Below, piece by piece: positions 9,870-18,408 of a stretch of DNA of 64,000 bases. Position 1 is the stretch's first letter. Every line of letters starts with the position of its first letter. The stretch comes from Allocatelliglobosispora scoriae (lineage in GTDB: Bacteria; Actinomycetota; Actinomycetes; Mycobacteriales; Micromonosporaceae), in the NCBI RefSeq assembly GCF_014204945.1, contig NZ_JACHMN010000002.1:4053001-4117000 (forward strand). The letters are read 5' to 3'. The translations under genes were made by a program, and so were the position numbers. The notes beneath the pieces were generated by a model. The model searched no databases and was not told where the DNA came from. It worked only from the letters and a program-made list of their open reading frames with translations.

Positions 9870-11050
9870 GGTTCGCGGAGGCGTGGCGGGTCGCGGTCGA
9901 CGCGCTGCGGGCAAACCGGATGCGCAGCGGCCTGACGATGCTCGGCATGGTGATCGGCGTCGGCGCCGTCGTGGTCCTGGTCGCCCTCGGCACCGGTACG
10001 AAGAACGAGGTCGAGGCCCAGGTGGAGGGGCTCGGCTCCAACCTGCTGATCGTGGTGCCCGGCCAGGTCTCCTTCGGGGCTGCCCCGACGCAGTCCCGGC
10101 TCGACATGGACGACCTCGACGCGGTGACCCGGATCGTGGGGGAGCGGGACCGGGTCGCCGTCACGCTCGCCTCCGGGGAGACCGTCGCGGCCGGCACGTC
10201 GAGCAAGTTCACCAGCGTGCTCGGCGTCATCGAGACCACGCCGAAGGTCTTCGTCCGCGAGGTACGCAGCGGGCACTACCTGACCCGTACCGATGTCGAC
10301 ACCGCCCGACGGGTGGCGGTGCTCGGCGCGAGTGTCGCCCGGACCCTCTTCGGCGAGCGGGACGCCGTCGGCCAGCAGGTCACGATCGCGGGCGTGCGGT
10401 TCCGCGTCATCGGCGTCTTCCAGTCGGTCGGGCAGAGCCTCGGCGTGGACCGGGACGACGAGGTGCACATCCCGATCACCACGGCACACCGCCTCTACGC
10501 CACCAGCCGGATCGACGCCTTCGCGGTGAAGGCACCCGAGCGGGAGACGATCGCCGACCTGGGCGATCGGATCATCGCCGACCTGCACAAACGGCACCCG
10601 GAGTCGGAGTTCAGCGCGGTGACGCAGGAGCAGATCCTCGGCGTGCTCGGCGACATCCTGGGGGTGCTCACGAGCGTGCTGGCGGCGATCGCCGGGATCT
10701 CGCTGCTCGTCGGCGGGGTCGGCGTGTCGAACATCATGCTCGTCTCGGTCCGGGAACGGATCCGGGAGATCGGCCTGCGCAAGGCGGTCGGCGCCCGGCC
10801 CCGGGACATCTCCGTGCAGTTCCTGCTCGAGGCCATCCTGCTCACTACGCTCGGCGGGCTGCTCGGGATCGCCCTCGGGGTGGGATCGTCGCTGATCATC
10901 GCGGCGCTGACACCCGTACCGGCCGCTGTCACCTGGTGGTCGCTGGCGCTCGCCTTCGGCGTCTCGGCGGGAGTGGGGATCATCTTCGGGGTCGTGCCCG
11001 CGCAGCGGGCCGGCCGCCTGGACCCGGTCATCGCGCTGCGTTCGGAGTGA
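9866..11050 (+). CDS. ABC transporter permease, MacB/FtsX family, 394 aa
   Basis: Integral membrane subunit. One helix lies near residues 20-45, followed by a ~200-residue extracytoplasmic MacB core domain, then three C-terminal helices of the FtsX domain. SVRERIREIGLRKAVGARPRD is the conserved cytoplasmic coupling motif between the second and third helices. MacB-type systems use mechanotransmission to push substrates out rather than moving them through the bilayer. In a Gram-positive this would act on lipoproteins, peptides or drugs outside the membrane (family knowledge; substrate unknown). It overlaps the ATPase gene by four bases and is the last gene of the unit. Confidence 0.9.
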
Positions 11051-11125
11051 GACGGCTCCGCGCCAGGAATGGAGTGATATCGCGGGGGTGTTTCGCGAAG
11101 GAGTCGCGGCTGCCCCAACCGTCCC

Positions 11126-11142
11126 GTTACCGTACTAGTAAC
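11126..11142 (+). promoter_or_regulatory. GTTAC-N7-GTAAC dyad upstream of the HTH gene
   Basis: A perfect 5-bp dyad with a 7-nt spacer reading CGTACTA lies 60 nt before the HTH start at 11202. The TAGTAA it contains could serve as a -10 element. This resembles, but does not match, the BldD consensus, which has a shorter spacer. It may be an operator or promoter part for the HTH gene; confidence is low. Confidence 0.3.
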
Positions 11143-11201
11143 ACGCGCGTCGCCCAGCAGCCGCGGAGCACCCCTTCGGCTGGGTCGCGCAGGAGACGGG
11201 A

Positions 11202-11426
11202 TTGGGTGGCGGACCAATGCGCGGAACACCACATGACAGCGCTCTCGCCGAGGTGCGCTTCCTGACGGTCGCCGAGGTCGCGACGCTCATGCGGGTCTCG
11301 AAGATGACCGTCTACCGGCTCGTGCACTCGGGTGACCTGGCAGCGGTCCGGGTCGGTCGATCGTTCCGGGTGCCGGAGCACGCGGTGCACACCTACCTCC
11401 AGGATGCGCTCTCCAAGGCTGCCTGA
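11202..11426 (+). CDS. Excisionase-family helix-turn-helix protein (Rv0500A-like), 74 aa
   Basis: Small MerR-like winged-helix protein. The core FLTVAEVATLMRVSKMTVYR is the HTH, followed by LVHSGDLAAVRVGRSFRV (wing). It closely resembles the small DNA-binding protein encoded just before bS22 in mycobacteria (Rv0500A), and bS22 is indeed next here. The start could be TTG 11202, which has GGAG 6 nt upstream, or ATG 11217, which starts nearer the conserved part. No excision partner exists nearby, so this is a chromosomal regulator rather than a phage excisionase. Confidence 0.85.
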   Translation: MGGGPMRGTPHDSALAEVRFLTVAEVATLMRVSKMTVYRLVHSGDLAAVRVGRSFRVPEHAVHTYLQDALSKAA

Positions 11427-11610
11427 CCGGGCAGGACAGCCCTCGGTTTCACGATCACGTATGGGTACGGTTACCCTGGACACCGACTCTGACCGTGGCC
11501 GCCGCGTGGTTCTTACACGCCAGCGCTGGTAACGACCAGGGACTACTGTCCGAATGCCTGGCGCCCGACGGTGCCGGTGCAAACCGATGTTCATCTGAGA
11601 GGGCTGCCGT

Positions 11611-11712
11611 ATGGGCTCCGTGGTCAAGAAGCGCCGCAAGCGCATGGCGAAGAAGAAGCACCGCAAGCTGCTGCGCAAGACCCGCGTCCAGCGTCGTCGC
11701 CTCGGTAAGTAA
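11611..11712 (+). CDS. Small ribosomal subunit protein bS22 (AURKAIP1/COX24 domain), 33 aa
   Basis: The 33-residue product is almost all basic: it starts [19 protein letters not shown] and ends RRRLGK. This is the actinobacterial bS22, seen in mycobacterial ribosome structures in the 30S decoding region. ATCTGAGAGGG upstream supplies a Shine-Dalgarno. The 184-nt gap before it probably holds its own promoter, since ribosomal proteins need high expression, but I cannot place one firmly. The order HTH, bS22, epimerase, acyltransferase matches Rv0500A-Rv0502. Confidence 0.93.
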   Translation: MGSVVKKRRKRMAKKKHRKLLRKTRVQRRRLGK

Positions 11713-11794
11713 TCGCATGACCGCCGCCCGGGCCAGTGCGATGTCGGTTCGGGCGGTTCGGTCATGATCGGCAATTGATGAGCCGGGGAGTGGG

Positions 11795-12841
11795 ATGACG
11801 GCGACGCCCGAGGTTGTCTTCGTCACCGGCGTGAGCCGGTTCCTCGGCGCGCGGCTGGCCGGTCGGATCGCCGCTCACCCGGGGGTGAAGCGGGTCATCG
11901 GCCTCGATGTCCACCCCGTGCCGGAGCCGCTCGCGGCCGACCTGCACCGGGTCGAGCTCGTCACCGCCGACATGCGGACCCTCGCGGACATCATCGCCGA
12001 CTCCAAGGCGCAGGCGGTGGTGCACCTCGCGGTCGTCTCGGCGCCGGAACCCGGCGGCCGGTCCGCGATGAAGGATCAGAACGTCATCGGCACGATGCAG
12101 CTTCTCGGCGCCTGCCAGCAGGTCCCCACGCTGCGTACTCTCGTCGTGCGCTCCTCCACGGCCGCCTACGGCGCCTCCTTCCGCGATCCTGCGGTCTTCA
12201 CCGAGGACGCGGAGCCGCGCGAGGCTCCCCGGGGCGGGTTCGGCAAGGACATCCTCGACATCGAGGGCTACGTCCGCGGCTTCCGCAGGCGCCGTCCCGA
12301 TGTCACCGCGACCGTGCTGCGTTTCGCACCCTTCATCGGCTCGGGCACCGAGACCGCACTCCTGAGATATTTCTCCCGCCCGATCGTGCCGACCGTGCTC
12401 GGGCGCGATCCCCGGCTGCAGTTCGTCCACGTCGACGACGCGCTGGAGATCCTGACCCGCTCGGTGTTGGAGCAGCATCCGGGCACATACAACGTCGCCG
12501 GACCTGGCGTACTCACCCTGTCCCAGGCGATCCGCCGGGCCGGGCGCCTCGCCGCGCCGATCGTGGAGCCGGGGCTGATCGCCGCCTCGGTCGTCGGCCG
12601 CGGCGTCATCAGCAAGGACCAGGTCGACCTCTTCGTGCACGGCCGCGTCGTCGATGTCAGCAAGCTGACCAGGGAGTTCGGCTTCACGCCGCGCCCCACG
12701 GCCGAGGCGTTCCGAGCCTTCGTGAAGACACACGAGACCGGTGCCGCATTCACCCCCGAACGGATCGCCGCCGTCGAGCAGACGCTGCTCGACATGATCG
12801 CCTCGGTCCGGTCCCGCGCGACGACAGGCGGTGGCGCATGA
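11795..12841 (+). CDS. NAD-dependent epimerase/dehydratase family protein (Rv0501-like), 348 aa
   Basis: Extended SDR fold: TGVSRFLG at 11-18 is the nucleotide-binding turn, with a serine and arginine replacing the second glycine region. SSTAAYG is present, but the usual catalytic YxxxK is not evident; the corresponding stretch reads GGFGKDILDIEGYV. The name galE2 given to the mycobacterial relative is therefore doubtful for this protein. GGGGAG precedes the ATG. Its stop overlaps the acyltransferase start as ATGA, so the two are coupled, and a role in lipid metabolism is plausible (inference). Confidence 0.82.
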   Translation: MTATPEVVFVTGVSRFLGARLAGRIAAHPGVKRVIGLDVHPVPEPLAADLHRVELVTADMRTLADIIADSKAQAVVHLAVVSAPEPGGRSAMKDQNVIGTMQLLGACQQVPTLRTLVVRSSTAAYGASFRDPAVFTEDAEPREAPRGGFGKDILDIEGYVRGFRRRRPDVTATVLRFAPFIGSGTETALLRYFSRPIVPTVLGRDPRLQFVHVDDALEILTRSVLEQHPGTYNVAGPGVLTLSQAIRRAGRLAAPIVEPGLIAASVVGRGVISKDQVDLFVHGRVVDVSKLTREFGFTPRPTAEAFRAFVKTHETGAAFTPERIAAVEQTLLDMIASVRSRATTGGGA

Positions 12842-13695
12842 TCGACGAACACGACGACGTCTGGGACCGGCGGGTCGCGGGCGGGCTGGCGTTCCTGCGT
12901 CGGCGGCTGTCCGGCGGCTACGAGGTCGACGAGTTCGGCTTCGACGAGGAGCTCACCAAGGCGCTCTTCCATCCCGGCCTGCGCAAACTCCAGCGCGACT
13001 GGTTCCGCACCGAGATCATCGGATCGAAGAACCTGCCGGAGGTCGGTGGCGGCCTCGTCGTCGGCAACCACTCCGGCACGGTCGCGCTCGACGCGCTGAT
13101 GCTCGCGATGGCCTGCCACGACGAGTCGGTGGGCCACCGCCACCTGCGGCTGCTCGGCGCCGACTTCGTCTTCAAGATGCCGTTCCTCTCGGAGCTGGCG
13201 CGCAAGTCCGGCGGCACGCTCGCCTGCAACCCCGATGCCGAGCGCCTGCTCACCAGCGGCGAGTTGGTCGGGGTCTTCCCCGAGGGCTTCAAGGGTGTCG
13301 GCAAGCACTACCGCGACCGTTACAAGCTGCAGCGGTTCGGCCGGGGCGGGTTCGTCTCGGCGGCGCTGCGGACCGGTGTGCCGATCATCCCGGCCGCGAT
13401 CGTCGGCGCCGAGGAGATCTACCCCCTGATCGGCGACATCAAGCCGCTGGCCCGGGTGCTCGGCGCGCCCTACTTCCCGGTGACGCCGACCTTTCCCTGG
13501 CTGGGGCCGCTCGGCATGATCCCGCTGCCGAGCAAGTGGCTGATCGAGTTCGGCGAGCCGATCCACACCGAGGAGTGGGCCGACCACGCCGACGATCCGA
13601 TGGTCGTCTTCAACCTCGCCGACCAGGTTCGCGAGACGATTCAGTCGATGCTGCACGCCCTGCTGGAGAAGCGCCCCGACCCCTTCGGCGCCTAG
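12838..13695 (+). CDS. PlsC-family acyltransferase (Rv0502-like), 285 aa
   Basis: 1-acyl-glycerol-phosphate acyltransferase fold. VVGNHSGTVALDALML is the acyltransferase block I; the histidine and aspartate are separated by six residues instead of the usual four. VGVFPEGFKGVGK is block III, which binds the phosphate. It probably esterifies a lysolipid at the membrane. It is coupled to the preceding epimerase by a four-base overlap and is followed by a palindromic repeat that separates it from a convergent gene. The same order is found in mycobacteria. Confidence 0.85.
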   Translation: MIDEHDDVWDRRVAGGLAFLRRRLSGGYEVDEFGFDEELTKALFHPGLRKLQRDWFRTEIIGSKNLPEVGGGLVVGNHSGTVALDALMLAMACHDESVGHRHLRLLGADFVFKMPFLSELARKSGGTLACNPDAERLLTSGELVGVFPEGFKGVGKHYRDRYKLQRFGRGGFVSAALRTGVPIIPAAIVGAEEIYPLIGDIKPLARVLGAPYFPVTPTFPWLGPLGMIPLPSKWLIEFGEPIHTEEWADHADDPMVVFNLADQVRETIQSMLHALLEKRPDPFGA

Positions 13696-13714
13696 TACTC
13701 GGCCGGTGGTGCGC

Positions 13715-13795
13715 AAGATCGTGCAGCTTCCCGGAAGCGAGCCCTACCGATCCCCTCCGAGGGGACTGTTTCCGCGAAACAGCGCGATCATGCCC
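13715..13795 (+). repeat. Palindromic element family 1, single inverted copy
   Basis: This ~80-bp stretch fills the convergent gap between the acyltransferase stop (13695) and the next minus-strand stop (13799). It aligns with the reverse complement of the 77-bp elements at 56050-56764: shared blocks include CTTCCCGGAAGC, GAGCCCTACCG, and the terminal AAACAGCGCGATCATG. The centre differs and contains its own small inverted repeat, CCCCTCCGAGGGG. It shows that the family is dispersed, not confined to the array. Confidence 0.75.
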
Positions 13796-13798
13796 CCA

Positions 13799-14911
13799 CT
13801 AAGCAAGCCTGTGCAGGTCCAGGGCGTGCCAGGTGAGTGTCTCCTGCTGGCCGCTGGACCAGAAGAGCACCCCGGCTCGGCAGAGCACCTGCCCGACCCC
13901 GTCGGCGACCACGATCAGCCGGTGTGTGTCCAGGTCATAGACGAGCAGTTGCTGGCTGCTCAGCTCCGACCCGCCGATGCCCGGCCGCGAGTAGATCTCC
14001 CACCGATCGAGCACGCCGACATCCACCAGCGCGGCGGTCACCGCTCCGGCGGCGGCCCGCACCCGACCCGACCCGTCCGGGTGCATCACGTCGATCCTGG
14101 TGGCTCCGCCGTCGCCGCCGAGCACGAGCGCCCGGCACCACGCCGGTGAGCAGGTGATCAACTCGCTCGGCTGAGCATCGACCGTGATCCGAGTGGTGGT
14201 GACGACGTGGCGCAGCTCGGTCTGGTCGGTCTGGCCGGTGATCGCGCTGACGAGCCAGTCGCCGCCCGCCAGGGCGTACCCCCCATCGACCGTTGTCACG
14301 CTCACCGACCCACCGCCGAGCGGGACCGACCGGATCTCCGTGCGCGGCGTCTCGGTCGGTGCCGCGGCGGCCCAGAGCAGCCGGTCCCCGTTGATCACCA
14401 TGTCGTTCATCGAGTTGAAGAAGACGAAGTCGCCGACATCGCCGGTGAGCACCCGCGCGGCACCGCCGATCTCGGCGGTCCAGATCTTGACATCCCCGCT
14501 GCCGTCGGCGCCCGCGGTCTGCTCCAGCCAGGCGATCCGCCGACCGTCGGTGACCACCCCGCCGAACTGCACCGCGTCGGACTGCCGCAGCGTGCGCAGG
14601 GTCCGCTCCCGGCCGTCGGCACCGAGCAGCACGAGCTTCACGACGCTCGCGTCGGGCGCGGTCGCCGCGCCCAGCGAGCTGCCGTCACCCAGGAAAACCA
14701 TCGGCTGGTACGCCCACCCGCCCCCCACGAACCCCGCCACGTCCCGTGGCACGACGCCGGGGTAGGCCTCGCCGAGGGTCCACTCGGCACCGGGCGCCCG
14801 GGGTGGCGTGGGCTCGGGCAGCAGCAGCAACATGCCCACGGCGCCGAGCGAGACCAGGAGTGCCACGAGCGCCCCGAGCCGGGGAATGAAGCGGCGATGC
14901 CGACCGGTCAC
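13799..14911 (-). CDS. Membrane-anchored protein of unknown function, possible beta-propeller, 370 aa
   Basis: I do not recognise the family. GTG 14911 is chosen because TAGGGT lies 7 nt upstream (leaderless pattern) and because a transmembrane helix (~10-32, LGALVALLVSLGAVGMLLLL) begins soon after. The remainder is extracytoplasmic, with repeating strands such as GGVVTDGRRIAWLEQ, GDRLLWAAAAP and GGDWLVSAIT, reminiscent of TolB/WD-type propeller blades. A longer start at 15082 would overlap the HAD gene. It lies 28 nt beyond the HAD gene stop on the same strand. Confidence 0.65.
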   Translation of the reverse strand: MTGRHRRFIPRLGALVALLVSLGAVGMLLLLPEPTPPRAPGAEWTLGEAYPGVVPRDVAGFVGGGWAYQPMVFLGDGSSLGAATAPDASVVKLVLLGADGRERTLRTLRQSDAVQFGGVVTDGRRIAWLEQTAGADGSGDVKIWTAEIGGAARVLTGDVGDFVFFNSMNDMVINGDRLLWAAAAPTETPRTEIRSVPLGGGSVSVTTVDGGYALAGGDWLVSAITGQTDQTELRHVVTTTRITVDAQPSELITCSPAWCRALVLGGDGGATRIDVMHPDGSGRVRAAAGAVTAALVDVGVLDRWEIYSRPGIGGSELSSQQLLVYDLDTHRLIVVADGVGQVLCRAGVLFWSSGQQETLTWHALDLHRLA

Positions 14912-14939
14912 ACGGCCAACCCTAGTGGCCGAGGGGCGC

Positions 14940-15743
14940 TCAGAGCCGGTGACGGCGCCGGTTGAGCGCGACACCGGAGATGACGGCACCGGCCACGACC
15001 CCGGCGGCGAGGGTGGCGGGGACGGCGACCTTGACCGCCTTGCGCCCGGACCGGAAGTCCTGGATGTCCCACTGGTTGGCACGGGCGTGGCGGCGCAGCG
15101 CGGCGTCGGGGTTGACCGCGACGGGGTGCCCGACCGAGCCGAGCATCGGCAGGTCGTTGACCGAGTCGCTGTAGGCGTAGCACTCGTCGAGGTCGAGCTG
15201 CTCGGCGGCGGCGAGGGCGCGGACGGCGACCTCCTTGGCCGGCCCGTGCAGCATGTCGCCGACGAGGTGCCCGGTGTAGAGGCCGTCGCGGATCTCGGCG
15301 ACGGTGCCGAGGGCGCCGGTGATGCCGAGGTGCTCGGCGATGACCATCCCGAGCTCGACGGGCGCGGCGGTGATCAGCCACACCCGCTCGCCCCGGTCGA
15401 GGTGCGCCTGGGCGAGGGCACGCGTGCCGGCCCAGATCCGCTCCTTCATCAGCTCGTCGAAGATCTCCTCGCTGAGGCGGCGGACATCCTCGACCCGCCA
15501 GCCCTGGATGAAGGCGAGGGCGGCGGTGCGGGCCTCGGAGATGTCACCGGCGTGCTCGTTGGCGCTGAGGCGGAAGCGGAGCTGCTTCCAGCCGAACTTC
15601 ACGAGGTCTCCCGTGGTGAAGTAGCGCCGCGCGGCGAGACCGCGGGCGAAGTAGTAGAGCGACGCACCCTGCATGACCGTGTTGTCCAGGTCGAAGAAGG
15701 CCGCCGAGGAGAGCCGCACCGGTGCCTCCGTCTGACTTCTCAC
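14940..15743 (-). CDS. HAD-IB family phosphatase with C-terminal membrane segment (SerB1-like), 267 aa
   Basis: Haloacid dehalogenase superfamily, subfamily IB. Motif I is FFDLDNTVMQG (nucleophile Asp), motif II LITAAPVE, motif III Lys in GPAKEVAV and motif IV YSDSVNDLPML. The cap between motifs I and II is helical. The last ~35 residues form a hydrophobic segment (VPATLAAGVVAGAVISGVAL) with an arginine-rich tail, so it is probably membrane-bound. Relatives are annotated as phosphoserine phosphatase (Rv0505c) or as CDP-diacylglycerol-linked phosphatases; the substrate is uncertain. The position after the acyltransferase gene agrees with mycobacterial order. Confidence 0.85.
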   Translation of the reverse strand: MRSQTEAPVRLSSAAFFDLDNTVMQGASLYYFARGLAARRYFTTGDLVKFGWKQLRFRLSANEHAGDISEARTAALAFIQGWRVEDVRRLSEEIFDELMKERIWAGTRALAQAHLDRGERVWLITAAPVELGMVIAEHLGITGALGTVAEIRDGLYTGHLVGDMLHGPAKEVAVRALAAAEQLDLDECYAYSDSVNDLPMLGSVGHPVAVNPDAALRRHARANQWDIQDFRSGRKAVKVAVPATLAAGVVAGAVISGVALNRRRHRL

Positions 15744-15795
15744 GGGTCGAGATTAACCGCCCCATGCATCAGTTGCGCATACGAACAGATGAGAA

Positions 15796-15826
15796 ACGGC
15801 CCCGCCCGAGGTGCGGGCGGGGCCGT
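15796..15826 (-). terminator. Intrinsic terminator of the rsbN-like gene
   Basis: A perfect 13-bp GC-rich stem (ACGGCCCCGCCCG pairing with its complement) closes a five-base loop. On the minus strand it is followed by TTTCTC. It starts 17 nt after the RsbN-like stop at 15843 and lies before the HAD gene start at 15743. Confidence 0.8.
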
Positions 15827-15842
15827 CGAACGCTGTCGGACT

Positions 15843-16889
15843 CTAGCCGCCGAGCAGGTCGCCGAGGATGCGGCCGAGCCCGTCGAGCAGGCCGCCCTCC
15901 TCGGTGGGAGCCGGGCTGGGCTGCGGTGCCGTGCTGGCGGCCGGAGTCGCACCCGGTGAGGCTGCGGTGCCGGCCGATGGAGCGGTCTGAGGCTTCGTCG
16001 GAGCCGTCCCCGGCACCGACGGTGTGTTCTTGCTCTCGGTCACCTCGGCCGTCGAGCAGGCCGCCGCGATCGGACCGATCGAGTCGACCGCACCGGTCGA
16101 GCCCGCGCCGCAGCTGAGCGCCGTACGCAGCCCGTGCGAACGGTTGCCGATCGCCGTGAGCAGCGAGAGCGACACGTTGACCCGCTCGGCCGAGGTGCTG
16201 TCGACCCCGACCCCGAGCTGCCGGACGAGGTAGCGCTGGTCCTCGACGAACTTGTCGACGGTCGTGAGCGTCGAGGCGTCCCGGCGGTCGACGGCCGAAC
16301 CGAGCAGGAGTTTGACACCCTGCAGCGTGTCGGCGTCCATGTCGCCCAGCGCGCTGACGAGGCCGAGACTGTCGGTCCGCACGGCGTGCGCCTCACCGAC
16401 GCGGGTCCGGGCGAATTCGAGATAGAGCTGGCCACGACCGAGGTCGGAGCTGGCGAGCGCCAGCTGGGCCCGCTCGGTGGAGCGTTTGAAGCCGTAGAGC
16501 GTGTCGCCGGGATTGGCGTCGCCGCTCGCCACGGACATGGACGAGATCGCCAGGGCGCCGACTGCGACGCCTGAGAAGATCGCGATCCGGGCCCGGGACG
16601 GCCGGGTCGGCAGATGGTCTGGTTCGGGGTCGACGGCGGTGATGCCGATCCCCTCGCGCTCTGCGGTCGCCATGAGCTGTGCCCGCAGGTCACGCCGGAA
16701 GTCCGGCCGGACGCCGCCGGGCAGCGGAACGCTGCCGAGCTGCTGACCGACCGTGACGAGCTCGGTGAGCTGCTCGTCGATCCGGCTGCGGGTGTGATGA
16801 CGACGGCCGCCTTGGACCTCGTCGATGAGCTGGGCGAAACGCTCGGCGCGCCGTCGGTCAAAGATCGTGTTCACCGCGGGCACCCCCAT
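15843..16889 (-). CDS. rsbN: RsbN-like anti-sigma factor, DUF5667 membrane protein, 348 aa
   Basis: The N-terminal ~100 residues are cytoplasmic and would bind the sigma factor. A single hydrophobic segment lies at ~106-122 (IAIFSGVAVGALAISSMSVA), then the DUF5667 extracytoplasmic part begins with SGDANPGDTLYGFKRSTERA. The last ~80 residues are Pro/Ala/Ser/Thr-rich. In Streptomyces venezuelae RsbN is the membrane anti-sigma of BldN and is encoded directly downstream of it, as here. The start may instead be GTG 16874, which has GGGGGTG 6 nt upstream. A strong terminator follows. Confidence 0.83.
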   Translation of the reverse strand: MGVPAVNTIFDRRRAERFAQLIDEVQGGRRHHTRSRIDEQLTELVTVGQQLGSVPLPGGVRPDFRRDLRAQLMATAEREGIGITAVDPEPDHLPTRPSRARIAIFSGVAVGALAISSMSVASGDANPGDTLYGFKRSTERAQLALASSDLGRGQLYLEFARTRVGEAHAVRTDSLGLVSALGDMDADTLQGVKLLLGSAVDRRDASTLTTVDKFVEDQRYLVRQLGVGVDSTSAERVNVSLSLLTAIGNRSHGLRTALSCGAGSTGAVDSIGPIAAACSTAEVTESKNTPSVPGTAPTKPQTAPSAGTAASPGATPAASTAPQPSPAPTEEGGLLDGLGRILGDLLGG

Positions 16890-17043
16890 TCGCTGGTCGC
16901 GATGTCGAGCGCGAACGGGACATCGATGACGAGACCCCTGTCAGGGAGGGGTCCCGAGAATCCCGGTCGCACTTCGACAAACTGCGGTCGGGCACTATCG
17001 GTTACGGGGCCGAACGGTCGCTCCTGAGGAGTTGTGAGCGAGG

Positions 17044-18021
17044 TCACGGCTGGAATCCCTCCGGGAGCAGCCGTGCGAGCGCGCGGACGGCGCGGTACTG
17101 CAGGGCCTTGATCGCACCCTCGTTCTTCCCCATCGCCTGTGCCGTCTCGGCGACGGAGAAGCCCTGGAGGAAGCGCAGCACGATGCACTCCTGCTGCTCC
17201 GGGTTGAGCTGTTTCACCGCCGTGAGCAGCGCGACGTTGGTGATGTGGTCGACGACCGCCGCCTCGGGGCTGCCCTCGGGGCCGCGGTCCTCCCGGTCCG
17301 CGTCGAGCACATCGCCGGTCGTCACCTCCAGGCGGTAGCGCCCGGACTTGAAGTGGTCGGCGACGAGGTTGCGGGCGATCGTCACGAGCCAGGCGCCGAG
17401 GTCGCGGCCCTGCCAGGTGAAGCTGCCGATCCGCTTGAGCGCGCGCAGGAAGGTGTCCGAGGTCAGGTCCTCGGCGAGCGGGCGGTTGCCGACCCGGAAG
17501 TAGATGAAGCGGAACACCGTGTCGACGTAGCGGTCGTAGATGAGCCCGAACGCCGCGGATTCACCGGCCTGCGCCCGCTCGACCAGCCCCCACACCTCCG
17601 CGGCCGCGTCGCCGGGATCGGGCCGGCTCGGATAGCCGGTGCCGCCGGGCGCGCCGCCGCCGGTGGCGGGCTCCTCGGTGATGACCGGCAGCACCGTGGT
17701 CTCGGTCGCGTCGGGCGCGACGAGGGTCCCCGCGGGTCCCTGCTGGGTCGGCATACCGGGCCGCCCGTTGACCCGCCCGCCGACCGGTTTGAGCGCCGTG
17801 GTGGGGGAGTGCCGCCCGGCTGCGTCGTTCTGAGCCTTCGTCGTACGCGTGCGCTGGGTGCCCTCCCGGTCACCCGGCGAGCCGTCCCGGCTGCTACGTA
17901 CCGCTACCGCATATAGATCGTTGAGTGAGGTGCGCAGGGCGGAGAGGCCATCGGTGAGCGCCCTTCGGGCGGCGAGCACCTCCGGACTCACAGGATCTGT
18001 CGCAAAAAACGCGCTGGTCAT
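17044..18021 (-). CDS. bldN: ECF sigma factor of the BldN type, 325 aa
   Basis: A ~140-residue N-terminal extension rich in Pro, Thr and Gly is followed by sigma region 2 (AFGLIYDRYVDTVFRFIYFR, then AEDLTSDTFLRALKRIGSF) and region 4 (LNPEQQECIVLRFLQGFSVA, then KNEGAIKALQYRAVRALARL). The sigma part and the long extension both match BldN of Streptomyces, where the extension is a pro-sequence. ATG 18021 has a GGAGGTGA Shine-Dalgarno; earlier in-frame starts lie in the divergent promoter region. The anti-sigma gene follows after 154 nt. It should drive morphological development genes (inference from family). Confidence 0.9.
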   Translation of the reverse strand: MTSAFFATDPVSPEVLAARRALTDGLSALRTSLNDLYAVAVRSSRDGSPGDREGTQRTRTTKAQNDAAGRHSPTTALKPVGGRVNGRPGMPTQQGPAGTLVAPDATETTVLPVITEEPATGGGAPGGTGYPSRPDPGDAAAEVWGLVERAQAGESAAFGLIYDRYVDTVFRFIYFRVGNRPLAEDLTSDTFLRALKRIGSFTWQGRDLGAWLVTIARNLVADHFKSGRYRLEVTTGDVLDADREDRGPEGSPEAAVVDHITNVALLTAVKQLNPEQQECIVLRFLQGFSVAETAQAMGKNEGAIKALQYRAVRALARLLPEGFQP

Positions 18022-18408
18022 GCCGTCACCTCCGGGTCCCCGCAGAAAGCGCAGCGGATGTCCACGCAAACGGGGTATGTCCCACCATAAGCCGACAGAT
18101 GCCCGTAAAACACGGGTTCGGTCGAAGAACGGGCACAAGTGCCTCCTCCGGTAGAGGGGTGTCGGATCATGCCAAAACGGGTGACCCGACCCTGAGATGA
18201 TAGGGCCAACGTCACCCGGGTGTGTGGACTCCGTTACACAAGGCTGAAGTATTTCCGGTCCGCAAGGGATCTCGTCGCACAGCATGTGCGCTGCCCACGC
18301 CCGTGTTTCTCGGCGTGTCGGCAGGTGACACGCCGATTCTCTCGACACGCCACGGACAAACCGCGCATAGCGCACATTCATCCTGGCGGGTGACGTCACG
18401 GCTACAAC
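18022..18408. promoter_or_regulatory. Divergent promoter region between bldN and fadD, with an 8-bp dyad
   Basis: This 387-nt gap holds no coding frame I can support. CGGGTGAC at 18178-18185 pairs with GTCACCCG at 18211-18218. Between them, on the minus strand, TATCAT at 18202-18197 could be a -10 box for bldN. I found no convincing -35 and no clear BldD box. Toward fadD, TACAAC at 18403-18408 abuts the annotated ATG. Confidence 0.4.

Noticed and set aside
11202-11426. Prophage or integrative element excisionase
   Set aside because: The HTH protein looks like an excisionase but lies in a conserved chromosomal order with bS22; no integrase, attachment site or phage gene is near.
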